From NCBI RefSeq assembly GCF_008725655.1, contig NZ_VYXP01000001.1:248001-312000 (forward strand): a DNA stretch of 64,000 nucleotides, in the 5' to 3' direction. Under the pieces are notes generated by a model that worked only from the letters and a program-made list of their open reading frames with translations, was not told the origin of the DNA and ran no database searches. This DNA comes from Marinihelvus fidelis (GTDB lineage: Bacteria; Pseudomonadota; Gammaproteobacteria; Xanthomonadales; SZUA-36). Shown piece after piece: positions 44,356 to 52,395 of this stretch (positions are counted from its first letter, which is position 1; each line of letters starts with the position of its first letter). A program made the position numbers and the translations under genes.

Positions 44356-46200
44356 TCAGTCCCGGCCTGGATACGCACCGACGGTAGCTGCTTCCCCGGC
44401 CCGCCAGCCCAGCAGTTCCAGTACCTCGGCCGGAACGCGGTCGGACGACTGGGTTTCGATGGGTTCGCGCAGGTTGAACCGACCCAGGTCAGGACCTTTG
44501 AACACGGTTCGTAGAGACTGCGCCATGACCTGGCCATGCGCTTCCCAGCCAGGTGTGGTGGTTTCCAGCGCATCAAGATCCGTGACGTTCTCAATGCAGT
44601 TCTCCGTGCCCGCAGGGCTCAACTGCACCAGCACGCTGCCGCTCAGTATGGTGCGATCGCGCACGTAGACATTGCCGTCGACTATGTCCGCCTGGGGCTG
44701 GTCGAGGCGGTCGCATAACTCTGCGGGCTGCTCGAATTCCAGCAGCGGGCGTTCATACTCCGGCCCGACGACCAGCAGGTTGTTGACGAACACATGGCCG
44801 TCGCGTTCTTCAACGCCCGGCCCGGTAGTCACATGCCAGCCGAAATGGTCGTCACCGTCGCCGCGACGGTCGCGGCGGAATTCGGCGGAGCTGTTGATAA
44901 ACGTGTTGTGGTAGACCTTCACGTTGGCCGCGTTCAATACAAATACGCCGTTGTAGTTGTCGACGAAGACATTACCGGCGACCGTGGCGCCATCGGAAAT
45001 CTCGAACATGAAGCCGTCGTGGGTGTTCTCGATCCAGTTGTTGATGATCACGCCGTCACGGTTGCCGACGTCATACCAGACGCCGTTCGAGTTGGGGTGG
45101 TCGATAACCAGGTTGTCCCGAAACGTCACCCGCCGGGTCTGGTTGAAGATTTTCACCGCGGAGGCGTAATAGCCGGTCAGGTTTTCAATGTTGTTGCGGC
45201 GGATGATGTTCTTCTCCAGCAGCACGTCGGAGGAGCCGATCACGTAGATGCCCTCGGTGCCGGTATCGCTGACCAGGGTGTTGCGGATCACCAGTCCGTC
45301 GCCGCGGAAGTAGCCGGCCACGCGCGAGCAGTAGGAGATGTCGAGGTTCTCCAGCACGGTGCCGGTGATGTCCTTGCCGAACTCCGACGGGTCTTTCAGC
45401 CCGACCGGCTCGTCCGTGGGTTCCTCGTGCATGGTGATCTGGCGCTTGCCTTCCACTTCCAGGCAGCGATAGGCGTACTGGGTGATTTTCAAGCCGCGGA
45501 TCACCGGGCCCTGGCCGTCGTTGGACTTGCCGTGGACATCGGCGCTGGTGCGGATGATGGCGCCGTCATGGGCGGTGATCTCCACCAGCCGGTCGGTGGG
45601 GTCAGTGCCCAGGTAGACGTAGCCGTTGTCCTGGTCGATGAAGTACGAGGTCTCATCCAGCTCGCCTTCCCAGCCCACGGAGCGCAGGTGCACGCCGTCC
45701 AGGAACACCATGTCGTTATCGAAGCGGTGCAGGGGTGTGCGCATGCCTTCGCGGTTGCGCCGCCACCAGCCCATGGGCTCGGTCGGGAACAGGGTTTCCC
45801 ACTTCGTGCGCCAGACGCCATCGCGCAGCGCTTCCCACTCCGTGGCCACCTGCGTGCCTTTCAGCACCGGGCGCTCGTCGCGGTAGGGCTGGATGGTGAC
45901 GCCCTGGTTCAGGCGCAGGCCGCCGGTGCGGTAGGTGCCGCCGCGCAGGATGATGGCGTCATCGGTCACCACGCGGGCAATCGCGGCGTCCAGGGTGGTC
46001 GGCGCGTCAATGTCGGTGCCCGGTGATTGCGCGTTACCATCGGGGGCGACGAAATAGGTCGTACCAGCCCCGGCGGGGAGCGTGTAGTCCTGGTCAATGG
46101 GACCGTATGGGCCACCCGAGGGTTGTGCCAGGGCGGTGGAAAGAAAAGCCCAGCCAGCCAGGAGTGCCAGCGGGTTTATCAAACGTCGGGTGGGAGCCAT
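44356..46200 (-). CDS. Secreted right-handed parallel beta-helix protein
   Basis: After a signal peptide (RLINPLALLAGWAFLSTALAQ) the protein begins GTTYFVAPDGNAQSPGTDIDAPTTLDAAI, the usual entry into right-handed parallel beta-helix polysaccharide lyases and related enzymes. The central half holds many NxI/NxF rung motifs (LENLDISYC, LVIRNTLVSDTGTEGIYVIG, VLLEKNIIRRNNIENLTG, VTFRDNLVIDHPNSNGVWY, GNVFVDNYNGVFVLN, HNTFINSS). No single catalytic residue can be assigned, so lyase versus esterase or hydrolase is open. It is probably a plant- or algal-polysaccharide enzyme. The ATG at 46200 follows CAGGAAC. A LacI-type palindrome lies just upstream. Confidence 0.83.
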   Translation of the reverse strand: MAPTRRLINPLALLAGWAFLSTALAQPSGGPYGPIDQDYTLPAGAGTTYFVAPDGNAQSPGTDIDAPTTLDAAIARVVTDDAIILRGGTYRTGGLRLNQGVTIQPYRDERPVLKGTQVATEWEALRDGVWRTKWETLFPTEPMGWWRRNREGMRTPLHRFDNDMVFLDGVHLRSVGWEGELDETSYFIDQDNGYVYLGTDPTDRLVEITAHDGAIIRTSADVHGKSNDGQGPVIRGLKITQYAYRCLEVEGKRQITMHEEPTDEPVGLKDPSEFGKDITGTVLENLDISYCSRVAGYFRGDGLVIRNTLVSDTGTEGIYVIGSSDVLLEKNIIRRNNIENLTGYYASAVKIFNQTRRVTFRDNLVIDHPNSNGVWYDVGNRDGVIINNWIENTHDGFMFEISDGATVAGNVFVDNYNGVFVLNAANVKVYHNTFINSSAEFRRDRRGDGDDHFGWHVTTGPGVEERDGHVFVNNLLVVGPEYERPLLEFEQPAELCDRLDQPQADIVDGNVYVRDRTILSGSVLVQLSPAGTENCIENVTDLDALETTTPGWEAHGQVMAQSLRTVFKGPDLGRFNLREPIETQSSDRVPAEVLELLGWRAGEAATVGAYPGRD

Positions 46201-46209
46201 GTGCGTTCC

Positions 46210-46223
46210 TGATAGCGCTATCA
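46210..46223. promoter_or_regulatory. Perfect palindrome TGATAGCGCTATCA, LacI-family operator-like
   Basis: TGATAGC and GCTATCA form an exact 14-base palindrome with a central CG, as LacI/GalR-family sugar repressors bind. It lies 10 bases before the start codon of the beta-helix gene and abuts its ribosome-binding site, so binding would block expression. Confidence 0.7.
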
Positions 46224-46275
46224 TTTGTGCCGATAACACTAGCAGATCACCGGGCACCCCGGAACCCGGCAGGGT

Positions 46276-47292
46276 TCAGGGTTCGATATCCACCTGGCTC
46301 CAGTCGCCATCGACGGAATCCAGCAGGGCTTTCAGCGGCCGGCAGCGTGACCGGTAGCTGGCCACGTCGTCGTCCCAGCGCTGTTTGACCGAGATATGCA
46401 CCGGGCCGGTGATGGTGCGGTCATGGCGGCCGCGCAGGCGATAGATATTGCGGCGGCTGTTATACAGCTGGCCGGCGTGATCCGGCCGGATCCGCTCCAG
46501 CGCGTGGGCCTCGAAGCCGAGCCCGAAAGCGCTGGCCTCGTCGACCATCCATTTCAGTGCGGTATCGCTCAGGCCGCGGTCGTCGTAGGAACCGCCGACG
46601 TTGCTGTGCACACCCGAAAACCACACCTGCTTCAGGTCGATGCCCGGTTTCGGATCCCACAGCGTGGGCGTGAAATCCTCGCGGTACTCGTCGATGGCCA
46701 CGGCATGTCGGGCATGATTGATGATCTTGCTGGGTTCAGTGTCGTGGAACAGGAACTCTTCCTCGCCCAGCGTGCCCCAGAACGGCACCGGGATACCCAG
46801 TGCGCCGACCGTGTCCCAGGCGCCGACAAACTCGATGGGCGTGATGTCGCTCCAGGCATAGTCGGCGCGAAAGGCAGTGGGCTCAGGGGCGTTCGGGCCG
46901 CTGGCGTCGCTGCGCTTGCGGTACATCTCGTAGGCGTCCGGAATGCGGCTGGCATGCTCGCGCCGCAGCACGCCGCAGTTGCGGATAAAGCCGGCCAGTG
47001 AGCGCGCGGTATAGGCGCCGCGGCTGAAACCGAACAGGAACAGCTCGTCGCCCTCGTCAAAGTTGTGCACGATGAAGCGGTAGCAGTCCATGATGTTCTT
47101 GTCGATGCCGACGCCGGTGATGCCGCCGGTCATGGTCTTGCGGTCGGTGCCCACGCCCCAGTCATAGAAGGCTACCTGCTTGACGCCGTCATGGCTGGGC
47201 GCGACCCCGCGCGCCAGGTGCAATACGTTGGTTTCGCCGCCTTTCTCCGGCGAGTTCCAGGTGCCGTCGGTGAAGATGGCCAGGCGTTTCAT
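46276..47292 (-). CDS. DUF2235 alpha/beta-hydrolase
   Basis: The 338-residue protein is a DUF2235 hydrolase: it opens RLAIFTDGTWNSPEKG, then FLFGFSRGAYTARSLAGFI (GxSxG with S90), FVGAWDTVGALGIP and VWFSGVHSNVGGSY with the catalytic Asp/His region. DUF2235 includes phospholipase-like enzymes, some being type VI secretion effectors (Tle1), but no secretion partner or immunity gene is nearby. It has no signal peptide. Its ATG overlaps the stop of the alkaline-phosphatase gene by one base (TGATG), so the two are probably one operon. Confidence 0.88.
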   Translation of the reverse strand: MKRLAIFTDGTWNSPEKGGETNVLHLARGVAPSHDGVKQVAFYDWGVGTDRKTMTGGITGVGIDKNIMDCYRFIVHNFDEGDELFLFGFSRGAYTARSLAGFIRNCGVLRREHASRIPDAYEMYRKRSDASGPNAPEPTAFRADYAWSDITPIEFVGAWDTVGALGIPVPFWGTLGEEEFLFHDTEPSKIINHARHAVAIDEYREDFTPTLWDPKPGIDLKQVWFSGVHSNVGGSYDDRGLSDTALKWMVDEASAFGLGFEAHALERIRPDHAGQLYNSRRNIYRLRGRHDRTITGPVHISVKQRWDDDVASYRSRCRPLKALLDSVDGDWSQVDIEP

Positions 47293-48710
47293 CAGTCGGC
47301 TGTTGTGCCGGGTCGCCGGACCATGCGCATCAGGAACGCGCCCAGGTCCTGGTTCTGGACCACGCCGGACAGCTGTTCGCTGCCGGGCCCGGAGGCGTAT
47401 AGCGGCACGTCCATGCCGGTGTGGCCGGAGGTGGTCCAGCCGGTGTTGGTGCGCAGGTCGAAGAGTTCGTTGATGGCGGCGAACACGGCGGCCGATTCCC
47501 GCTCCGTGGTGTCGAGCAGGGCCTGCTCACCCTCGGTCAGATCGAACTCTACGAACGAGGCGACCACGGCTGACAGGGCCTGGTCTCCGGCCAGGAACTG
47601 CTCCGTCATGACGGCGGGCGTGACCGATGTCTGCCGCAGCGGTTGGGGCAGCCAGGCGTAGATGCCGTCACGCGCCAGGCTCAGGCCACCGGTTTCGTGG
47701 TCGGCGGTGATCACCACCAGCGTGTCGCCGGCGTTGTCGGCGTAGGCCAGCGCGGCTTCGATAGCCGCGGTGAAGCCTTCCATCTCGCTGACGACGCCGG
47801 CGATGTCGTTGCCGTGCGCGGCCCAGTCGATCTGGCTGCCTTCCACCATCAGGAAAAAGCCGTCGGGATGGTCGGACAGGATATCGATGGCTTTTTGCGT
47901 CATGTCGGCCAGGGTCGGCACGGTGTCCGGCCGGTCCCAGTGGCGCGGCAGGCCGACGGGCGCGAACAGCCCGAGCAGGCGATCGTCATCGGCGGCCAGC
48001 AGTTGATCGCGGTCGCTGACCAGTGTGTAGCCGGCCTTGTCGACCAGGTCAGCGGCGACATCGCGGTCCTCGCGGCGGAAATCCTTCACGCCGCCACCCA
48101 GGATGACCTGGGCCACGGGCGCGCCGTTGGCCTGGTTGTCGAAAAACTGGTCCGCGATGTCCGCGTAATCGCGCCGCGAAGGCGCGTGGGTCACGAACGA
48201 AGCTGGCGTGGCATGGGTGACCTGGGAGGTCGACACGACGCCGGTGCCCAGGCCCTGCCGGGCCGCCAGTTCCAGCACCGTCGGCAGGCGCTCACCATGA
48301 TGGCTTTCGCTGATCTTGCCGTTCACGGTGTCCTTGCCGGTGGCGTAAGCGGTGGCCGATGACGCCGAGTCTGTCACCTCGTAGGGCGCGTACTCACAGC
48401 CCAGGCGGTCGAGATCGCTTTCGCACGACGGCGAATGCGGGTCGGTCGCAACGCTGCCCACCAGCAGGTGGTCGAAGGGCAGGGGACTCAGGCCCTCCAC
48501 CTGCGGATCGTCGGCGTACTCCCGGTAAGACTTGACCTGCGCAAAGCCCATGCCGTCGCCCATCAGGAAGATGACATTGCGCGGCTGCAAAGCGGGTGCG
48601 GGTGCGGCAGCTTGTGGTTCCACATTGGCCACATTGTCTGAATGTGCACAGGCGGACAACAGGGTCACGGAAGCCAGGGGCGTCAACAAAAGGCGGGCGA
48701 TTGTTCGCAT
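47292..48710 (-). CDS. Alkaline phosphatase lipoprotein
   Basis: Residues 1-21 form a lipoprotein signal with C21 (TLLSAC), so it is anchored in a membrane facing the periplasm or outside. NVIFLMGDGMG holds D52 as metal ligand; VTDSASSATAYATG is the catalytic loop with S115 as nucleophile; GSQIDWAAHGND and TADHETGG give further metal ligands. This is a PhoA-type enzyme that releases phosphate from many monoesters. The ATG at 48710 fits the signal peptide. It precedes the DUF2235 gene with a one-base overlap. Confidence 0.92.
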   Translation of the reverse strand: MRTIARLLLTPLASVTLLSACAHSDNVANVEPQAAAPAPALQPRNVIFLMGDGMGFAQVKSYREYADDPQVEGLSPLPFDHLLVGSVATDPHSPSCESDLDRLGCEYAPYEVTDSASSATAYATGKDTVNGKISESHHGERLPTVLELAARQGLGTGVVSTSQVTHATPASFVTHAPSRRDYADIADQFFDNQANGAPVAQVILGGGVKDFRREDRDVAADLVDKAGYTLVSDRDQLLAADDDRLLGLFAPVGLPRHWDRPDTVPTLADMTQKAIDILSDHPDGFFLMVEGSQIDWAAHGNDIAGVVSEMEGFTAAIEAALAYADNAGDTLVVITADHETGGLSLARDGIYAWLPQPLRQTSVTPAVMTEQFLAGDQALSAVVASFVEFDLTEGEQALLDTTERESAAVFAAINELFDLRTNTGWTTSGHTGMDVPLYASGPGSEQLSGVVQNQDLGAFLMRMVRRPGTTAD

Positions 48711-48840
48711 GATGGACCGGGCGGTAACAGAGTGAGCGACCAATTATACGACCAGATGGCGCCGAACCGAACGCAAAAACTGACCGGCGGCCGGGCAGCC
48801 AGTATGATCAGGAGCCGAAGGCCGAAACCGGAGATGCCCC

Positions 48841-49293
48841 ATGCACATCAGCGCGATCCTCAAGGACAAGGGCGATGTCGTCCATTCCACGTCGCCGGAC
48901 CAGTCGCTACAGGGTGTGGTCGATACCCTGCTGGGGCTGCGAATCAGTTCGCTGGTCGTGCTGTCTCCGACGGGCGAACTGCTGGGTATCGTCACCGAGC
49001 GCGATATCGTGCGCACACTGAAATCCAGCCCGGATACCTGGATGACCGTGCGCGTGGAAGAGGTGATGACGCGCGAGCTGTACGTGGCTGGCCCGGATGA
49101 CTCGCTGGGCACGGTGATCAGGGAAATGCGCGAGCGCCATATCCGTCACCTGCCGGTCATTGTTGACGGGAAGCTGGCCGGGGTGCTGTCGATCCGCGAC
49201 CTGATCGCCTCGTCGATGACCGAGCTTGAGCGCCACAACGATATGCTGAAGCGCTACATCAATGACTGGCCGCAGGACGGCCCGGGTCAGTGA
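48841..49293 (+). CDS. Two-CBS-domain protein, 150 aa
   Basis: Two CBS motifs form a Bateman module: about 12-65 (VVHSTSPDQSLQGVVDTLLGLRISSLVV with GIVTERDIVR) and about 75-130 (VMTRELYVAGPDDSLGTVIREMRERHIRHLPVI with GVLSIRDLI). CBS pairs bind adenosine nucleotides and control partner proteins; the protein has no other domain. A short helical tail follows. The ATG at 48841 is the only convincing start. Its 3' end overlaps the convergent DUF3579 gene by 7 bases. Confidence 0.92.
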   Translation: MHISAILKDKGDVVHSTSPDQSLQGVVDTLLGLRISSLVVLSPTGELLGIVTERDIVRTLKSSPDTWMTVRVEEVMTRELYVAGPDDSLGTVIREMRERHIRHLPVIVDGKLAGVLSIRDLIASSMTELERHNDMLKRYINDWPQDGPGQ

Positions 49294-49577
49294 AGGCAGA
49301 CCGGGCGGTCGTCCTGGTCGAAGGTCTGTAGTGCGTTGTCACGGGCGAACTCCGTGACGAAACTGAAGGTGATGGGGTCGGTGTCGCGCAGTCGCATGTC
49401 CACGACAATGCAGCGGGCATCGTTTTTCATCTTTACGCTCAGCAGCGGGTTGAAGGCGATCCGCCCGTTGCGGTCATAGTTGGCCACGGCGTAATAAAGC
49501 CGCTCGGTCCAGTCACTGGGCCGGAAACGGCGACCATCGTGAGTAGTGCCGATAATGTAGATCGAATGGGCTTCCAT
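49287..49577 (-). CDS. DUF3579 family protein, 96 aa
   Basis: Compact protein matching what I know of DUF3579 from beta- and gammaproteobacteria: IIGTTHDGRRFRPSDWTERLYYAVANYDRNGRIAFNP near the start, then ARCIVVDMRLRD and FVTEFARDNALQTFD at the end. Function unknown. The ATG at 49577 is the only reasonable start. TATAGG/TATAAC boxes lie just upstream on the complement in a structured gap. Confidence 0.85.
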   Translation of the reverse strand: MEAHSIYIIGTTHDGRRFRPSDWTERLYYAVANYDRNGRIAFNPLLSVKMKNDARCIVVDMRLRDTDPITFSFVTEFARDNALQTFDQDDRPVCLH

Positions 49578-49604
49578 GTCGGTCTCCGCCAGGCGTTATA
49601 CCTA

Positions 49605-49735
49605 TAAGCAAGCAAAACCCGCACCAACTCTGAAACACCTTGTGTCTCAAAGGGATACGGGTTTTCTCGGGTTTTGGTTCGCACCAGCCTGGGGCCGCGC
49701 GGCCGGGCGCGGCGTCCATACGGGTGCGAACGGGG
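49605..49735. other. Structured intergenic region with nested inverted repeats
   Basis: Between the DUF3579 and DUF885 genes, AAAACCCG (49614-49621) pairs with CGGGTTTT (49658-49665, repeated at 49668-49675), enclosing a smaller GAAACAC/GTGTCTC stem with one mismatch. Next, GTTCGCACC (49677-49685) pairs with GGTGCGAAC (49723-49731) around the perfect palindrome GGCCGCGCGGCC (49693-49704). The structure could be terminators or a small RNA; I cannot identify a known family. Confidence 0.45.
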
Positions 49736-49755
49736 TCGAAATTTCGGGCGGTATT

Positions 49756-51621
49756 TTACTGCTTGCTGGCTATCCAGTCATCTATCACCTGCTCCAGGAC
49801 CACCATCGGCATGGAACCGTTTTTGAGCACCTGGTCGTGGTACTCGGCGATGGAGAAATCGTCGCCCAGGGCCTGGCGCGCGCGTTCACGCAGTTCGAGC
49901 AGGGTGATCATGCCGATCTTGTAGCTCAGCGCCTGGCCGGGGATGACGAAGTAGCGCTCAATCTGGCGCTCAATATCGGCCGGCGCCATCGGCGTGTTGG
50001 CGGTCATGTAGGCGATGCTCTCCTCGCGCGACCAGCGCTTGGCGTGCATGCCGGTGTCGACCACCAGGCGCACGGCTCGCTTCATCTCTTCCGACAGGCG
50101 GCCGAAGTCGCGCATCGGCAGGTCTTCGTACAGGCCGATTTCCTTGGCCAGCCTTTCCGTGTACAGCGCCCAGCCTTCGGAATAGGCGCTGTAGCCACCG
50201 AATTTGCGGAACTCGGGGATGCCGGTCAGTTCCTGCTGGATGGCCAGCTGGAAGTGATGCCCCGGCGCGCCTTCGTGGTAGGCCAGCGAGTTCATGATGT
50301 GTTTCTGCACCGCGTTCATGTCCTGCATGTTCACGTAGAAAATGCCGGGCCGTGAACCGTCCAGCGACGGGCGGTTGTAGAACGCGGTGGACGAGCCCGC
50401 CTCGCGCCACGGTTCCACGCGGCGCACTTCCAGCGGCGCCTTCGGCAGCACGTTGAAGTAGTCCGGCGCGATGGTCATTACGTGGTCGATGAGTGCGGTG
50501 GCCTCGGCCAGGTACTCGGCGCGGCCCTCATCGGTGTTGGGGTAGTAGTTTTCCGGTGACGTGCGCACGAATTCGAAGAACGCCGCCAGGTCGCCCTCGA
50601 AACCGACGCTGGCCTTGATGGCCTCCATCTCCGCGCGGATGCGCTCGACCTCGGCCAGGCCCATTTCGTGGATCTCGTCCGGGCTCATGTCGACCGTGGT
50701 CCAGTAGTTCGCCATGGCCGCGTAATACGCGTCACCGTCCGGCAGGTCCCAGACGCCGTTGTTGTCATCGGCGATGGCCTGCAGGCGCGTCAGTTCCCCG
50801 ATCAGCGCGTTGTAGCCCTGGCGGAATGGGCCGCTGAGGGCGTTGGCTGCTTCGTTGAGCAGGATGGCGGTGTCTTCATCATCCAGTTCCAGGGCGTCGA
50901 CCTTGGCGCGGAAATCGGCCAGCAGCACGCCGTCCTCGGCGGTTTCGTCAAACGGCGCGCCGGTGAGCATGTTGGCGGCCACGGGCAGGGCGCGCGGGTA
51001 GACCATCATCGGCGGGACCACGCCGATGGCCTCGCTGGCCTGGAGCTTTTCAACGTACTGCGCCATCAGCACGTCCACGCCGCGCAGGCGCTCGATGTAG
51101 GCTTCCGCGTCGGCGCGGTTGTCGACCTTGTGTACATTGCGCAGGAAGGTCGGCACAGAGCCAGCGATGTTGCGCATCTGCGAGACCGCGTAGCGGTGGT
51201 GGCGCCACGGGAACAGGGCCAGGTCGCGCTCCAGGTTGTTCTCGAAAATCAGGTAGCTCAGCCGTGACGACTCGTCCAGTTGCTCAAAGTCGAAGTCCGA
51301 GCGCAGCCGGGCCAGGTCGGCCTGGGCCTGTTCGTTCATCTGCACCGCCCAGGCTTCGGACTCGTCATCCCACTTGCCGTAGTCCTCGGTCTTGCGACCC
51401 AACTGGGCCTGGAACTGCGGGCTCTGGGCGACATCACGCTCGAAGATCTCGGTGAAGAAATCGGCCAGGCGCTGGTTCTCATCGGTCTCGGCCGATTCCA
51501 CCTGCGCTGCCGGCGCCACCTGTTCGGTGGTGGCCGTGGGCGCCGGTTCGGTGTCACCGGACGGGCCGCAGGCGGCCAGGAAAAGCGCGGGGAGGGCGAG
51601 CAGTGAGGTCCAACGGGTCAT
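49756..51621 (-). CDS. DUF885 lipoprotein, putative zinc-dependent peptidase
   Basis: A lipobox LAACG gives acylated C17 or so after MTRWTSLLALPALFLAAC. The mature protein is almost all alpha-helical, as in DUF885. H449-E450-G-A-P-G-H-H is the HExxPGHH motif that recurs in this family and is thought to bind zinc. Later RDFGRLSEEMKRAVRLVVDTGMH and WSREESIAYM are also family blocks. DUF885 proteins are suspected peptidases. The ATG at 51621 begins the lipoprotein signal. It is divergent from the hydroxylase gene at 51711. Confidence 0.88.
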   Translation of the reverse strand: MTRWTSLLALPALFLAACGPSGDTEPAPTATTEQVAPAAQVESAETDENQRLADFFTEIFERDVAQSPQFQAQLGRKTEDYGKWDDESEAWAVQMNEQAQADLARLRSDFDFEQLDESSRLSYLIFENNLERDLALFPWRHHRYAVSQMRNIAGSVPTFLRNVHKVDNRADAEAYIERLRGVDVLMAQYVEKLQASEAIGVVPPMMVYPRALPVAANMLTGAPFDETAEDGVLLADFRAKVDALELDDEDTAILLNEAANALSGPFRQGYNALIGELTRLQAIADDNNGVWDLPDGDAYYAAMANYWTTVDMSPDEIHEMGLAEVERIRAEMEAIKASVGFEGDLAAFFEFVRTSPENYYPNTDEGRAEYLAEATALIDHVMTIAPDYFNVLPKAPLEVRRVEPWREAGSSTAFYNRPSLDGSRPGIFYVNMQDMNAVQKHIMNSLAYHEGAPGHHFQLAIQQELTGIPEFRKFGGYSAYSEGWALYTERLAKEIGLYEDLPMRDFGRLSEEMKRAVRLVVDTGMHAKRWSREESIAYMTANTPMAPADIERQIERYFVIPGQALSYKIGMITLLELRERARQALGDDFSIAEYHDQVLKNGSMPMVVLEQVIDDWIASKQ

Positions 51622-51710
51622 GTCTTCAGCCTTGAATGCGATCAGCGGCACAGCTTACGTCAATCGGCGTCCGGTTATAATGCCCGCCCGGGTGTCCAAG
51701 GCCAGAATTC

Positions 51711-52373
51711 ATGTTCCATATCATCGATCCGCTGCTGTCCGCCGAAGAAGTCACGCGCCTGCGCGAGCTGTCAAAGACCATCCGTTTTGAGGACGGCCGG
51801 CAGAGCAACCCGGACTACACGCTGAAGAACAACCTGCAGCCCAGCCCCAACGATGCCGGCTACCAGGAAGCGGCCAAGCTGGTGCAGACCGGCCTGGCCC
51901 GCAACGAGTATTTCCGCGACTACTGCCTGCCGCGGTTCGTGGCGCCGCCGATGATGACCAAGTACGAGCCCGGCATGTCCTACGGCGAGCATGTCGATTC
52001 AGGCATCCTGAACTTTAACCCGCCGATCCGTATCGACATCAGCTGCACGGTGTTCATTTCCGACCCGGAGGACTACGACGGTGGCGAGCTGAACATCCGC
52101 ATGGGTGATCGCGATATCAAGGTGAAGGGCAAGGCCGGCACCGCCGTGCTGTACCCGTCCACCACCTACCACCAGGTGCTGCCGGTCACCCGTGGAGAAC
52201 GGCTGGTGTCCATCACCTTTATCGAGAGCAACGTCCGCGATGCGCAACAGCGCGAGATCCTGGTCGAACTGACCGAGTTCCTGCATGAAAATGCCGCCAG
52301 AGTGGGCCAGGAGCAGCAGATGCGCCTGGAGTACGTGCGCACCAACCTGACGCGCATGTGGCACGGCAAGTGA
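51711..52373 (+). CDS. PKHD-type Fe(II)/2-oxoglutarate hydroxylase (PiuC/YbiX family)
   Basis: The 220-residue protein has the jelly-roll Fe(II) dioxygenase fold. The iron ligands are H94-V-D96 (in GEHVDSG) and H154 (TYHQVLPVT), and R164 (GERLVSITF) should bind 2-oxoglutarate. KYEPGMSYGEHVD and YDGGEL, typical of PiuC/YbiX, are present. These proteins are iron-responsive and often near siderophore receptor genes, though none is seen here. It is cytoplasmic. The ATG at 51711 begins MFHIIDPLLS. Confidence 0.92.
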   Translation: MFHIIDPLLSAEEVTRLRELSKTIRFEDGRQSNPDYTLKNNLQPSPNDAGYQEAAKLVQTGLARNEYFRDYCLPRFVAPPMMTKYEPGMSYGEHVDSGILNFNPPIRIDISCTVFISDPEDYDGGELNIRMGDRDIKVKGKAGTAVLYPSTTYHQVLPVTRGERLVSITFIESNVRDAQQREILVELTEFLHENAARVGQEQQMRLEYVRTNLTRMWHGK

Positions 52374-52395
52374 AAGCCCGGAAAGTAAGAACGGC

